Below, one piece after another: positions 50,176 through 63,586 of a DNA stretch of 64,000 nt (its first letter is position 1; each line of letters starts with the position of its first letter). The notes under the pieces are model-generated. The model saw nothing but the letters and a program-made list of their open reading frames with translations. It was not told the origin of the DNA and searched no databases. The position numbers and the translations under genes are program-made. Source of the stretch: Gavia stellata (taxonomy: Eukaryota; Chordata; Aves; Gaviiformes; Gaviidae). The DNA lies in the NCBI RefSeq assembly GCF_030936135.1, contig NC_082599.1:5566847-5630846 (forward strand), written 5' to 3'.

Positions 50176-53100
50176 AGGCAGGGCTGCCCGTTGATGACAG
50201 TGTAAGAAGTGGTACCTCCACCCCTCTCCAGCGAGGGATGTCCCCTCCACCGGCAGCGAGCAGCACCATGCCCATGCCGGGCAGGAGCAGTTGGGACCGA
50301 GAGGAGATGGTTTGTCTTCAGGTGACCCACAGCCAGTGGCACCGGGGCAGCTTTCAGAGGCGGTAGCTGCATATTACAGCCGACCTTTGCATATCCTTTT
50401 TTCTTAACGGTAAGCTACGATACCGCAATGAGCATCCACATACACAGCTTTCTGCTGCAGGAGGTGGCTACAGCAAACACTGCCAGCTTTGCTGGGGTTT
50501 TCTGGTTTATCATTACCCTTCTCCTGGGAGGGCAGCCTGGTTGCATGCTCCAGTGCTCCGTTACATCCCTGTTTCAGCCAGTAATCCTGACGGCAATCCT
50601 CACCCCTGCTCCCCGTCGCCCTGGGCTGCAAGACAGCCAGGGTTCCAGCCTGCGAGTACAGGGAGACCCAGCTCGGCCTCGCAGGGAGCACAGGAGCAGG
50701 TTATCCGCCCCAAGCACCTCTCCCCTTGGACCAACTGTGCCAAAATTCGGGACAGGCAGAGTCAGGGACTGGAGCTGGGACTCTTGGGCCCGAGTGTTAA
50801 CGTGGCACTGAGCAGCACCGCGCTTTGTCCAGCAGAGATAGAGAAAAGGGGGAAAAAACCCTCCCCTGCCCTTTTAAATCTGGACAAAACAGGTTTCTAA
50901 TTAAAGCAGCACTTAATCATTATTGTTCTGTGAATGTAGGGCTGGTGGATATTTGATGCAAACAGTGAGTTGGTTGAAACTCTCTCACACCGGCTCCCTC
51001 TTTGTCCCTCCGTGAGCCTGGGAATGGGTGTGATCTCCGAGTAGGAGTGTCTCTGCGGTTAAGTAGAGGATTGAATTACCGAACACTGCTGTTCCCCAGC
51101 TGACAAGGTAGCAGAACAGCAAACAAAAGTGCCGTGAAACTAGCTTACCAAAGAGGAGAGGAGGCGCTGGGTTCAGTGGAGAAGGGAGACCTGCGAGGAC
51201 GCTGCGCGCTTTCCAGTAAGGTAAGCAGCTTCCCTGCACCCCTCGTAGTTTCCTTTCTAAAGGCCAGAATTGTTTGATGACTTTTGTTCTGTGGGATAGT
51301 AAGAAGCAAACAGAAAAAATGAATAGATTTCATATTTTTTTAAAAACTGCTCACCTGCTGTAAGCCAGGTTGTCTTTACTGAAAGCAATGAGCCCACCCT
51401 GATTAGCACCGTTTGGGGTTGGAACAAGCAGCTATCTCAGCCCCCCGAGAACCCAGCCGGGCTACGTATCAGCTCCAAGGACACATGCTTTTCGTTTAGC
51501 TCTCTGCACAGACTGGCTTTGATTTCACGCAACGAGCAATTAACGGCGTTTTGGTTTGGCCTGGTTTGGTTTATTCTTTGCTGCTGTGGGGATTTGCTTA
51601 AAGCTCGCCTGCCCTTGCAACATGGTTATGGGTCCAGGCAGCGATAAAAAGTCATTGGAAGTTCTCATCGATAAGTCTTGTTGCCGTCTAATCAATAGAT
51701 CTGCTGACGGCTGAACTGCTGGGCTGTTTTGCTCTGTAAGTACAGAGTGTTTTCTCATCCGTCCGTTTGAGATGCAAATTGCACTGAGATAAAATTGAGT
51801 TGTAATGGAGTTGAGCTGCAGGCTTACTTGCCAGTATTTTTCTTAGGCGTGCCTGTAAGAACATAAATATTTAACACAAAGGAGAACCGATATGAATTAG
51901 CGTCTGTGGGAGGTTCGCACTTATTCAAGGCTATCCTAGCACAGATGTAAACAAATATTACAACAGCTGAAGCAAACTGGCCCCACAAGAGCAGCACTTA
52001 GACGGTGAATCATCCAGGTGCTCTTTACACACCGCCGCTAAATGGGCAGATTAGAGCCTGCAAAAGGGAGATTAGACAATCAGAGAACATCGGCCTTCCT
52101 TTTCGGCAGGGTTTTACCATTCCCTGCCACGCGGGCTGAGACGTTGGGTGGAAGCAAATGCAAGGACAGGCGCTAGCCGGCACGATGCAGATCAGGAAAG
52201 CCCTGACTGTCTTCCCTCGCCTTCCTCCTGGCAGAGCCAGGTGAGCCTCCCCTCCTCCTCCTCCCTGCATGAACAGGCTGCCCTTTTCCTTCTCCAGCTC
52301 TCTTCCCACCGGCGGACACATAGGTCTCATGGCACTATTTCCTAGGCAGGACTTTGTGGCAGCAGTTGCCACAGTCTCCCAGCTGGCAGCAAAGGTTTCG
52401 TGCCACGGCTGCAAATGGTGTCATCCTGGTCTGCTGCCTTCGCCTGTATCTTGGGGCTTCTGATTAGGTTGGGATTGAATGGCCGAGGATGCTGAAGATG
52501 CTCATGGTGTCTCCTGATCTTTTCCATGGAGGTGCACAAGTTTTTCTGGACTTTAAGCATGGAGGTGGTTACATTTCCTGCTCTGAACCCCCCAGGGAGG
52601 TGTGGGACACGTGATGTGGAGGACGTGCACCATGGACTCTGTGACTTCAGGCTGGGTCTGTCCTGCAGCCTGCTCCCCCAGCACAGCACATGCTGCGGTC
52701 GTTCATCCCAAGGAGGAGACGGGCTCAGACATCTGTCCAATGCTTGGAAAGTGCTGGGGCTCTGCTCTGTGCCAGGCAGGTCCTGCTGGACCAAAAGCCT
52801 TCCCCCAGATTTAAATAACGCTAAATACATGGTAGCCCACTTGGAAGCAGAGGCCTGAAATGCGCAGTGCAATGAAGGGGAGCTCGGGGCACAGGGAAAG
52901 CTTTTGTGCTACCTGGCCCAGCTCCAGTTTAGCCACCCCTGGGGAACACACATGCCACCACCACCCGTCCTCAAGGTCCCTTCTTTGTCCCCAGGAATGG
53001 GCTCTTTTGCAGCCTTCTGAAATTTGCTCTGGGACTGACACAAATCTATGGGTTGGGCTTTCTATGTGTGAAATGTCCAACTGCGCGAGGAAGGACTCCA

Positions 53101-56100
53101 GAGTGGACACCCCACACCCAAAATGTCGCTGTTACAGCTCTTTGTTGATTCACATATATTCTTCAGCTGCTGTTGGCCCCTCAGAGAAACGGATCGTACA
53201 GTCTCAAGGGGATACGTGCTCCTACGACTCATTAAAACCTCTCTTCTCATGCTCTCCCTTCCCACATAATACAGCCCTGGAAATGGGCCTAATTATTTGT
53301 CCTGGCTGATTGTACATTTCCACTGTATTACCACCCATTCTGGGTGCAAAAGGAATACAGAAAGGGGTGAATACCATCGTGAAGTCTTTGGCATCCTTCA
53401 GTCTGAAAAGTCCTCTGAGGCTTAATGTTAATTTCTAGCATCGGATGATGTGCATTTCCTTCAGTTGCCTTGATTTTCAAGGACCTCTGCTTGAAAAAGA
53501 AATCCTACAATTTGTTATCCGTCTTTATCTGAGCCTATTCACGCTTATCTGAGGCAGTGCTGGTTAGAGTAACAGTCAAACCTGTTATTACCTTATATCC
53601 ACGTCAAAGACATGAAAGACAGGGGATGCTAAATTGCACGGTTGAGCTCCATCCAGGGCAGTTCCTGTGGAATGAGCTATTTGGAGCAGCTGACCTCTCC
53701 CACCTAAAAATGTCCTGTTGCCATGCCCTGGGACGAAAGAATAGATTCCTGGATGGCCCTTTATTTAAAACTGCTCTCACAGAAACAGCTGAACAGGGTA
53801 AGAAACAGGCAGTGCTAGAAATCATATTCTTTTTTGGGTGATATAGACTATCTAGATACCCACCTTCCCTTTGGGAGGGTGCTAAAGCCTGAATTACCGT
53901 AATTTGTTGTTTCCTATGAAACAGCTGTCTGGGTTTGAGCAAATCCCACCCATCCCAGTCTTCCAGATGCCTGGTTCCCTTCCCTGTGCTCAGACAAAAC
54001 TCCCATTGGCAGCTCTGGGTGCAAAAGGCAGTCCCGGATGAATGACTCTTTCTAAAGTTGTTTGTAGTATTTGCAGGGATGTTTTATTCATTTGGCTTTG
54101 TGCAGCTGACGTGCTGCTCTCTCAAAGCTGGCCTTCATTGCTGCCAAGGGGGGGTTGCACACTCTTCCCGTGCTCGTGTGCTGTGGTCCTGCATGGGCTG
54201 GGTTTCATTTCTTATGCCAAGCGAGTACCAGACGCACGGCCCCATGGGCTGGGGCTTTGCTCCTTGCTCTGTGGTGTCGGCAGAGAGCTGTGCTCAGGCG
54301 GGCAGGAGCCCCAGAGCTGGGCAGTACAGGGTTTAGCTCACAAAATCGTGATGCACCAACACCATCCGTCATACAGCGCATGATACCACGGGGGCAAAGT
54401 TACACCTCCTTATTGCCCCATGTCCCCCTGCTCCTCATTCCCAGTAATCCACCCCATCTCCATTTGCCCTGTTCCCTCCCTGGACCCCTTTCCAGGGGTG
54501 CTCCTCAAGGAGCAATCACTTAAAGTGTGGAGATGCAGGTGGAGACTGAGTGGCCCCCACGAAGTCACAGGAGGACCAAGACTGACCTCACAGCCCACCC
54601 TGGGTTGGAAGGGCTGGATGAACCAGCGATAAACACACCACGTACGTGGTGCTGAACGCAAGCCTAGAGGATAACACTAGTATGAGTGACTGCTACCAAA
54701 CAGGCATGTGTTGCTGGTGTTCCCTTGAGAGAACCTGTGAAGGTCTGGCTCTGTTTCAAAGATCTTAAAGCTCGTGTAAGGCAACTCATACCTTGGCTCA
54801 GCACGCCGTCCCAGTGGAAGCCTGGGTTGGGTTGGTTGGCACCTACTTGTTTTGACACAATTTAGGTGTCTTTCAGCAGAGGTGTGTCAGCCAACATACA
54901 CAAAGGGTGAGCTTTCCTTTGCAGCTCGAGAAACAAACCTTTCCCCTGAATAAATCTGTTGCATCTCGTCGGGCCAGCAATGCAAATGCACAGTCAGCTG
55001 CGGAGCACCACGGTTAGGTCTGGGTCATTTCATCTACAGTCCAAAATGCAAACCTGTTCTTTTCCAGAAGTCCTGGGTTTTTCTTCCCAAGTTTGATGTG
55101 ATGCTTGCAGGTCTGAACTGGAACAAAACTGGAACAGTCCCTTCCTTTTGACAGTTAATAGTAATGCCTCCGCTTTCCACTGGGAAGCCAATGCTCTGGG
55201 AACTGGTTCTCCAGCTGGTCTGAGTGGACCCAGACCACCACCCCTGCTCCATCACCATCAGACAAAGGTCCTGATAGCAAGGGCTTATTCAACTGCACTA
55301 GTGAAACAGTGGACCAGGGAAAACATGTTCTTTATCTTGTACACGTACACGTATGCACGCACTCTTACAATAAATATACAACTGTTATATGCAGTAGCAA
55401 AAATCGTGACTCTCAGACTTGATTTTTGAGAAGGATGGGCCCGGTGAGCACTGGTGCTTGGGTTTAACTGTGGTTTGTTTGTGGTATTTGGCTCGGTTCA
55501 TGCTGACGGGTCTGGTAAGCAAGGTCTTGGGGCACAGAGGATGGGTCTGAGCTCCCACGCTCTGAGAGAGGTGAAGGGCCATGTGGCAAGTTGGGCTCTC
55601 CACCCGGGGGTTTTCCCCATAGGCCAAGGGGACAGTAAGTCCCTCCTGACTGAGAGTCACCAGATCTGCCCTAGACCCAACGTCAGGATGAGGAGAACCA
55701 CCCAGGGAGAGTCCTTCTCAGACTTAAGCACCTAAAGCTAAGACATCCAAGTGAGGGTGGATGAATCCCAGCCTCTAACCCCTCTCCTAGCCTTCTTCCA
55801 GGCTCTTTTAAACCAGCGTAGGAAGCAGTGGACTTTCCTCATTTTCAGCTGGGAAAATGCCTTCTTTGGAGGATCTCTCCTCAACTTCCAGCTTATCACA
55901 CCCTTCCTGTAAGGTTTTGAAGTGCAGGTGCTCCCCAGGGCTCAGGAAGCTCTTGTACCCATGACCAAACACACATGCTCTCCTCCCTGATGTCTCAGCT
56001 CTTGTTTTACTCACCTGCAGTCATTAGGTTAAACAATGCTCCGTTAAAATGTTGATGCGGGAGAAGATCATAACTTCTTTCCTGGAGGTGGTGAGTAATT

Positions 56101-58454
56101 AGAAGTTAATTTCTGAGAACGTTTCTAACCTGAACCACTTCTCTGGAAACCAGGAAGAGGAATTAAAATGGCTTCGGCTTTGTTTTCCTTCTGTGTGCAT
56201 CTCCTGCCCTCACCGTGGCACGAAGCCCTGCCTTCGGACACAGTGCTGGGCCTGAGCCAGTCATCTCTCCCTTTCACCAGGGGAGAAAGAGCTGAAAGAA
56301 AGGAGAGATTTGTTCGTAATGAATTGGCAAGCCTCATGCTTGCCTTTCCCTTGGGATGCCTCTGCACTGTTACTGACTCAATAACCTCACGAAGAGGAGC
56401 CAGAGGTGGAATGGATACCTCTGAAGCAGGCATGTGCCAAGCTGCATTTTATTATTTGAAAATAATGCACCTGGCATCACACCAGAGGCAATGCTGCTGC
56501 AAGGCGCTTGCACACAGAAGGCTTTTAACAGCTTCTTTTGCCACTGTTTTTTTCTCACGGATCCCAAGAGAGGTGGGTTTGCACTGAAAGAGTTTATCAG
56601 TCCCTGGGACTGATCTCAGGGGGAAGTTACTGCAGCTCAGACTCTGCCGCTGCTTCTGAAAGCTTTGAGTCTAATAGGGCTGCCCTCACCCCGCAGAAGC
56701 ACTACACGCCTGGGAGAGCCTGCCGCTTTCAAAGACGTGCTGGGGAAGAAGGACTCCACGGGAAAACAGTCAAGAGCTTCATGGGTGCTCTGACCTTCTC
56801 TATAGGACATCAAGGCAAGGACTGCCAGCCTCCGCGTTCAGCCAATTTGCTCTCCCTTTTCCAGCACAAGTCACTGCTGAGCACTGGGCTCTGCATCCAG
56901 CGTGATGAATGTGGAAACTCAGACTGCATGACTTGGGAGTTGTGGCTGGTGTTAAGGTTTTCTGATTTAATTGTCAGCACATTGTACTTACGTTGTTGAG
57001 AAGTTTGCTGGGACAATACAGTTCTACTGTTCCCAGGAAAAATAGTCAGTTGTTAAAGTGTTAGAGGGAGCATTCAGAAATAGCAGCAGTTTGGGAAAAA
57101 TCTGCTCCTACAAATCAGTTTCCCAAGACCATCTGCTTGAAGATCAGACTGCTGGAAAGCACCAGCAGTGAGATAAGTGGAGAGGACAAAGGAGGTCATA
57201 AAGAGAGGTGTGGAGAGATGAGCAAGATTTTCTGGGTGGAGCGAGGTGCTGGGCTAGAATTTATGGCAGGTGGAAATAAGGCAGCTGCAGGGACTAGTCA
57301 AAGTCAGAGGAGATAAATCATGAGTTGCCTGCCCTTCTAAATCAGATGTCCTCTGAGGAATTTGAAGAGACAGATGAGATACAGATTGAGGGCTGTTGCA
57401 ACTGGAACGGTGGTTATTTCCCAGTAACCAAGTATTTACTTGTGCTCCTTCCTTTTAAGGAGCAATAGTAGGTTTGGAGAATTAATGCAAAGACCATCTG
57501 CATGTGGCTCACAAGGGACTGAAAGGTAAAGGCTCATAGTACCAGTGGGTTTCTCGGAAAGACTGTGTTTAAGCTACTAAGTCAGTCAGAGATGCCAGAA
57601 ATGGACAGGGGGCAAAGGCACAGGTTGTAGGAAGCTGAAGGTCTGCTTCTTGATAACGCCTGGGACGGTGGTTGGAGATGGAGTAAATGTGCAGCATTCA
57701 AGAGACACAACAACTGGGTCCTGGGGAGACTGGTCAGCTTTTGTCAGACAGGACAAACTGGTTATTGCTCATGCAGAACCTGAGAAATTACTTGGCTAGG
57801 TGGATCCAGGTTTGTGCATCCTTTGAATTTATTGAACAGGGAATTCAAACCTCTCCTGGGGTATAGAGCACTTCCAGTTTGAGAGGTCATCAAGAACATA
57901 AAACCGTCTCAGTGATTCTCCTCTTCACTCACATTAACACTGAACAGCTTCTCAGTCCTCAGCTTTCCAGCCCTTGCCCCATGAACAAAGAACAGAAAAG
58001 ACCAGCTGCCTGTGCTGGCAGGCAGCTGCTTGGACGAGACATGATCTGATGATCCCGGGCGGCCATTTGTGGAGAAAGGGAAAACCTGCCCGTCTGAACC
58101 CAGTGAAGTCCTTTCTTAGCTCCAGAGCCATTGACCCTGAGAAGGTGAGCAGGAAGCTTCTTCACAGTCTTAAGTTCATCCTGTCCAATGCCCCACCTCC
58201 AGTTTTGATCCATCTCTACTTAAGAGAAGACTGAAAAAGCTCTTCAGCCACTTTCATGATCGACCCAGATGATTTGGTAGCACGGATAGGGGATCTTTTC
58301 TGACCTCTGGAGGTGGCTGGGTGAAGCCCTGAAGCATTAGGATCAATCCATGTTATTGCCTTAATGCCAAACCAACGGGAAGGCGCAGCTTGCTGTAAGT
58401 GCAGCACCTGGTCACAGACCCCAAGGAGCCAAGCCCAGAGAGCACACCCCAGCC
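50176..58454. other. Intergenic or VILL upstream sequence, no gene recognised
   Basis: 8.3 kb without a confident gene. A possible noncoding exon end (CCAGTAAG before GTAAGC) lies at 51220-51229. A purine-rich section lies at about 57.17-57.40 kb. Open frames up to 176 codons occur near 52.3-52.9 and 56.5-57.0 kb but lie on opposing strands and show no family resemblance. Confidence 0.55.
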
Positions 58455-58640
58455 ATTTAGCCGTCTCATTTCAAAGACATTAAGCAAAGGCGAGCCTGCC
58501 AGCTTCCCTAATAAGCTGCTCCAATATTTAATTGCCCACCGTGATCAGAAATAGCATCTTATTTCAAGGCCTGTTTTACGTAATTTTAGCTGCCAGGCAA
58601 CAGCTCTTTCCAAGAAGGCTGAAGTGCTCTCTGTGGTCAG
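58455..58640 (-). mobile_element. Ancient CR1/L3-type LINE relic, reverse orientation
   Basis: AAGCTGCTCCAATATTTAAT, TGCCCACCGTGATCAGAAAT, AGCATCTTATTTCAAGGCCTG and the following CAACAGCTCTTTCC track the reverse complement of old CR1/L3-family 3' sequence (CTGTTCCA..., TTAATTACCCTC..., TTAGAAATTTGCATCTTATTT...). It is heavily diverged and lacks the tail. Confidence 0.55.
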
Positions 58641-59754
58641 CCGGCCGCATCTGTGCAGAGCCCTCTCCTTGGCACACTGGCCACACCGAGCTCCTGAACC
58701 TGGACCTCACGGGACCTAGAGGAGGAGGATGAGCCGGGCTGTACTTTTTCCTCTTTCGCCACCACCCAAAGCACATAGCCCATTCCCTGCCTCACCACCA
58801 CGTCACAGCACATCCAACATGGGTATTGTGATTCAGCTTCTCTGACTGCAACCCTTCCTGTGATTCTGCAAGAGGACAAGAGCTGTCACCAACACACTCA
58901 TACGCATATGGATATGTATGTCGCAGGTGCTCTCACCCATGCAAACTTTGCCTTCCTGCCCAAAAATTGGAGGAGGATATTATGTGACGGAGTGTGTGAC
59001 AACATGAGAGGGAAGATAAGCCCCATTGCTGGACCTCCCTACCCATCGTTTCCAGATAAGTGCCACTTTTTCTCCTCTTGAAGCAGGAAAATAAAAGACA
59101 GCTTATTTTGGTTGAGTGCTGTACTTCCAGACGGTCACTTGCTAGGGACCATCACTGGTCAAAGCAACAGTCCCAAGCAGTAGCTCATGAACCACACAAG
59201 GTAACTCAACATTGAATTTCATTCCTCTGGACAAAACAAGAGTTAACTGCTGTCCTCTCTGCAAACAAAAAATGGCACCTACTTGGGCTCAGATGCCCAA
59301 CTATAATGGAGACAATGAAGGCAATTCAACAGCTCTGGTTTACCTCATCTAGTGCCAATCCAAGTATTCCCAATAATTAGGCCTTTCAGCCTGGAAAGGC
59401 TGGAGCCACAGCTGCTTCCTATTTTCCCAAAGCTGTACAGAGCATTAGTCATTTCACTGGGGTTTTTTTTATTACCGTGACTACAGCCGAGTAAGTGTGC
59501 CGCCAAAACACAGACAAGCCAAATCAGGCTTAATTCGGAACGTATTTCGGCAGTTTGAAATGATCTCCTCTCCCCCTTCTGAGTCCTTATTTTTCCTCCC
59601 CACCCAAACAGCCCGAGTCGGTCTGTAGAAATGTCCTGCTAGGTCTGTTTTCTCAACACCTACCAGGTTGACCAACATGAAGTAGTGATTGTTGGCACTT
59701 CCACCCTAACTGTTATTCATTAACCAATCTTGGGAGTGACCTTGACACTTAATT
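58641..59754. other. Intergenic sequence, no gene recognised
   Basis: Single-copy-looking DNA with no coding or RNA element that I can support. Confidence 0.55.
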
Positions 59755-59801
59755 AGTCATCTAGTCCTTCCTGAAGGCAAAGCTTTTCCCTACTCTGTGC
59801 T
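59755..59801 (-). mobile_element. Possible ancient CR1 relic, reverse orientation
   Basis: AGTCATCTAGTCCTTCCTGA, then AGGCAAAGCTTTTCCCTACTCTG, resembles the 3' end of old CR1 elements in reverse (GATCATCTAGTCCA..., ATTTTTCCCTACA). It is very short and may belong with the relic at 58.5 kb. Confidence 0.4.
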
Positions 59802-62800
59802 GGTTGGAGAGGGGATGGAGATTGTATTTATCAATCAATCAGGAGCGCTGCTGTGACTTTGGCAGTGTGTGAAGGGGAGCGGGTGTAACAGAGACCCATC
59901 TGCCCTCACCTACCAGCTTTGTTACCTAGATCGTGTTAGGGAAGGCTTTGCTTTTAGCTCTCAAGGCTCCAGGTTGTCCTGGTTGTGACATCCAGCCAAG
60001 ATGCCAGCCACTGACATTGGGGTTCCAGGTCCTCCGCCCTCACTCAACAGCAGCATTTGCTCTTTGCAGTTTAATTTATAGCATCTGAACTGAGTACTGA
60101 TGACCCAGCAGAGCAGCTCCAAGCCAGCAGTTGTCTTTGCTATGCAGTGACCACCACTCACTGGTCCGACCTCATCGTCCACACTCACAGTGTGAACTTA
60201 TCATCTCCTCTTTCCATGGTTGTGAGAATCCCTGGAAATGGTGGAAATAGGGTAGCTGGGCCTGGAGGTGGAAATGGGGTAGTTGCATGTTAGTAATGTG
60301 GAGGCAAAGAGGTGAGCTACAGCTGCTTTAGTGCCCCTCTTCCTCCTTCACAGGTAAAGGTGTGTCTGTGTACAAGGAAGGAAACGTCCATCCCCATAAC
60401 CAGGTTTTCTTCCAGTGAATTCCTGCCCCAGAGGCAGTTGACTCATGCTTCTTGCCAGTTTGCGTTTTACCTAGCGCTGGGCAAAACTGGTTCGGCTGAG
60501 ATAGGAACTGACCCAGACACTGCTTTTGAAACCCCACAGTGAACCCAAGCCTCTTAACATGCCTTTTTTTTCTTTTTAAATTAGAAAAGTTTCTGTCCTT
60601 CGTGGTTTCAGCACAGATGGGAAGTTTTCACTCCATAAATATTGGATTTTGTGTCTGGGCAGGAGTTGAATTATGGGATCATCTGATTAAAAACCCACAT
60701 TAAATCATTAATGAAATGAGCTGTCTGATTATATAAGTCATATTCCTATTATTTCTAACTTGGCCACCAGCCGAAAGAAGCTGGAAAGACCAAAGAAACA
60801 GCCAATCTTGTCTGTGCTTCACACTGCCCCTGGTTTAGTGACTAAGGAGGAAGGGAGGGACAGCATTTCCCAGAAAAGTGGGGACCAGCACTAATGGGCA
60901 GGTTCCAGATGGAGAAAGGAGCCCCAGGAGTGGGGGAGATCCAAGATCCCTCTTTTGAGTCAAAGAGGTTTGGGTGGGAATTGGTAGAGCATTGCTGGCT
61001 TTAGGAGGGTTTTGTCCAACACGTCTGTCTGTGCTCAGAGGAATCCAGCATCCTTTGGGTTAACTTTTCTGATGGGAGAGGTTGGGATGCCAGGAGAAGC
61101 AGGGAGCCAGCTGTGTCTCACAGCTGGCCAGCTGCCGGTTTCCTGCGCTGTTAGCAGGCGAGCAAGACGCCTGCTGCCTTCCACAGGGAGTGGTGTCAGT
61201 TTTGCTAAAAAACTTCACCCCCCCGAATTCTCCTTCACATACAAATGTATTTTTGGCTTTATTTTCAGGTTGTTCCTGTTTTGATGCTGGAAGGAAAGAC
61301 CCTAAATAAATTAAAAGGGCAGTGGAGGGAAGGAGCTTTCATTTGTTTTTTTCTTTGATAGAGACCTTTCAAATTACTTTTTAAAATTAAACAAAAGGTC
61401 TTTTGGTTAAAGATCTGAACTGGGGTCATGTTTTTGGCTTCATTTCCTGATAGCCATGGACTTCACAGTAGGTGAGTCAGGACCCCATTCAGAAAAGTGT
61501 CTAGCTCCTCTGTAGACACTGGAATACCTTCCTGGATCTGGCTTTTAATCTGTGTGGGCCTCAATTACCTTTCTGGGAATTGAGATGAAAAATGTCTTTT
61601 TTTTCTCCTTGCTGTTTGTCTTCTTGCATGGAAGCTATCTGGAGGACCTGAGAGGGAGATGAAGGTTGCTGAATGCACTCTTGGTAGGTACATGAGGCCA
61701 CATGGACTCAATCTTCCACGGTCCTTCAGATATATCTGTGTTCAGGAAGGAGTGAGCGTGTCTGACTCCTGCTACTGAGCGCTGCCAGACTGTGGGTGCC
61801 TGCTCAGTTAGCAGAGAGGTGTTGGGGCTGTGGGCAAAACACCACTGGAGGTACCTGCATCTCTCTACTGCCTGTGAAAGGAGGCAGGGTGTGCCAGCTC
61901 TGGGCTGTGGGAGATCTGGATGGACCAGTGTTCCTGCCTAGAACAGCAATTTTTGTGCTCTTACTTAGTGTGCAAAGTCTTCAGGAGAAGGACCATTGCT
62001 TCTTAGGACTTCATAGTGCCAAGTGCAGTGTGTATCTCCATGCTCTCCTAACATGAGCAATAAACATGCCTTCTGGCAGGGGATTGCCTGTCGTTGTTCT
62101 TTTCTCCCTCAGAAGAAGCTTCTTCCATGGCTTTGTGAGGTGGCTTCTTCTGTTTTTCATCTTATCGTGGGTCAGTTGCTGTGCTGAGTTGAGGCAGCCG
62201 TGGCACCATTCCTTCTCGTAGGCGGTTTCCTACAGCTGAGCAGAGGAGCACAGGAGAGGCCGTGGCCTAAAATCGGTGCAGTCTCTTCATCCAGAGACAG
62301 AGATGAAAATGCAGTCAATCAAGTTGCTGTTGTTTTTAGCATAGTACAATCGTTCAGTCTGTCATGAGCAAATGCAAATCAGGGGAGCGCACTAGCGAAG
62401 CAAATGAATGCAAAACACAGAGATCAGTGAGCCGTGTTTTCTCTCGAAGCTGGGCTTTGATTTGTGAGCAGGATTGACTCATACTGAAACGGCTGATAGG
62501 GATCTTGCCCCTACACAAACACAGTCTATCCCGTGGCCGCTCCATCAGAGCCGAGCTGCTCGGAAGGCACCTGTCGTGCCCCACGGGCCACCCAGCTCTG
62601 CTAGGCTATAACCCGGCGTTTCCATACACATTGGTTTTGGGTTTGATTTGCTTCACGAGTTTGCCCTGTAAACAAGCTGGGTTCAGAAGTTGCTTCTTGA
62701 GCAAAACCTCAGCTATTCAAGCAATAGCAACAGGGAACATAGCTAAGGGTAGTCCTTTTTTCTTTTCACAGTTGGTAGGTATGATAGAGGTTGGATGGGA

Positions 62801-63586
62801 GACCTTCACCCAACACAGGGGCAGCCGGAGATACCAGAAACATCTCAAATGTCCCTGGACACCTTTGCATGGGCAACTGAAACCTACCTCTTCCCCTTAC
62901 AGGCAGCAGAGCCTAGGGAGCTGCTCAGCTGTGTGTAGAGTAGACATCTGGGTCATCGGTTGGATCACTTCGTATGCTCTGCTGACTGCGCTGGCTATGT
63001 CTCCATTGACCTTCATGGAGCTGAGAGCCTGGTGCCCTGCCCAGAGATACCTTGCAGGTATCTTAATTTACACCTGAATCTCCTCCTGAAGTGGAAGGGC
63101 TTCATTCCTCAGGCTTCCAGTGCCCCAGGGTACCAGACCTGACCTCCAGTGGCTGCTCCAGGAGGCCACAGGTCTCCTGGAGGTCCACCATTGTCTCTGC
63201 CACCCCTTGTGCCATGGTGGGAACAAAGCAGTGCTGATGTCAGGTCCAACACCCGGGCAAATCCTTTCCACCTATTCGAACAGGGGAAAAACAATCCCAC
63301 ACCAGAACAACAGTATCCTATTCAGTCTTTGCTGGGCTGTGATCTCATGCTTTGCTTGGCCCTCCATGAGCAAGGATACCTTGGGAACGGGGGTTCATCC
63401 CGCCTAACTGCTCATAACTACAGCTGTGCTCTCTTCATAGTCAGCAGAGAGATAGAGACACTTCAAAGTGTGGATTATCTGTATTAAACCTCCACTGACG
63501 GTAAGAGGAACCCAGCTGACTAGCACACTTACTGTTGTATCCAATTATATAGTTATTTTATTTTTTCTTCTTCCTTTTCCTTCTAG
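59802..63586. other. Sequence upstream of VILL; promoter not identified
   Basis: Contains an imperfect 27-bp-period duplication at 60240-60285 and an AT-rich, TAAT-rich block at about 60.63-60.76 kb. AATAAA occurs at 62059-62064 with a GT-rich follow-on. No TATA box or CpG island marks a VILL promoter, and the acceptor at 63586 shows that at least one upstream noncoding exon exists somewhere. Confidence 0.55.
60240..60285. repeat. Imperfect tandem duplication
   Basis: GGTGGAAATAGGGTAGCTG and GGTGGAAATGGGGTAGTTG lie 27 bp apart with two mismatches. Confidence 0.7.

Noticed and set aside
52342..52872. 176-codon minus-strand open frame
   Set aside because: No recognisable domain, and it is mirrored by other frames on the opposite strand. 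Treated as chance.
57170..57400. Purine-rich stretch considered as a repeat family or RNA gene
   Set aside because: No periodicity, hairpin or family motif could be seen.
62505..63077. 190-codon plus-strand open frame just upstream of VILL
   Set aside because: No similarity to villin or any family I know, and the composition is like the flanking noncoding DNA. It could not be joined in frame to the VILL exon, which begins with its own acceptor and ATG.
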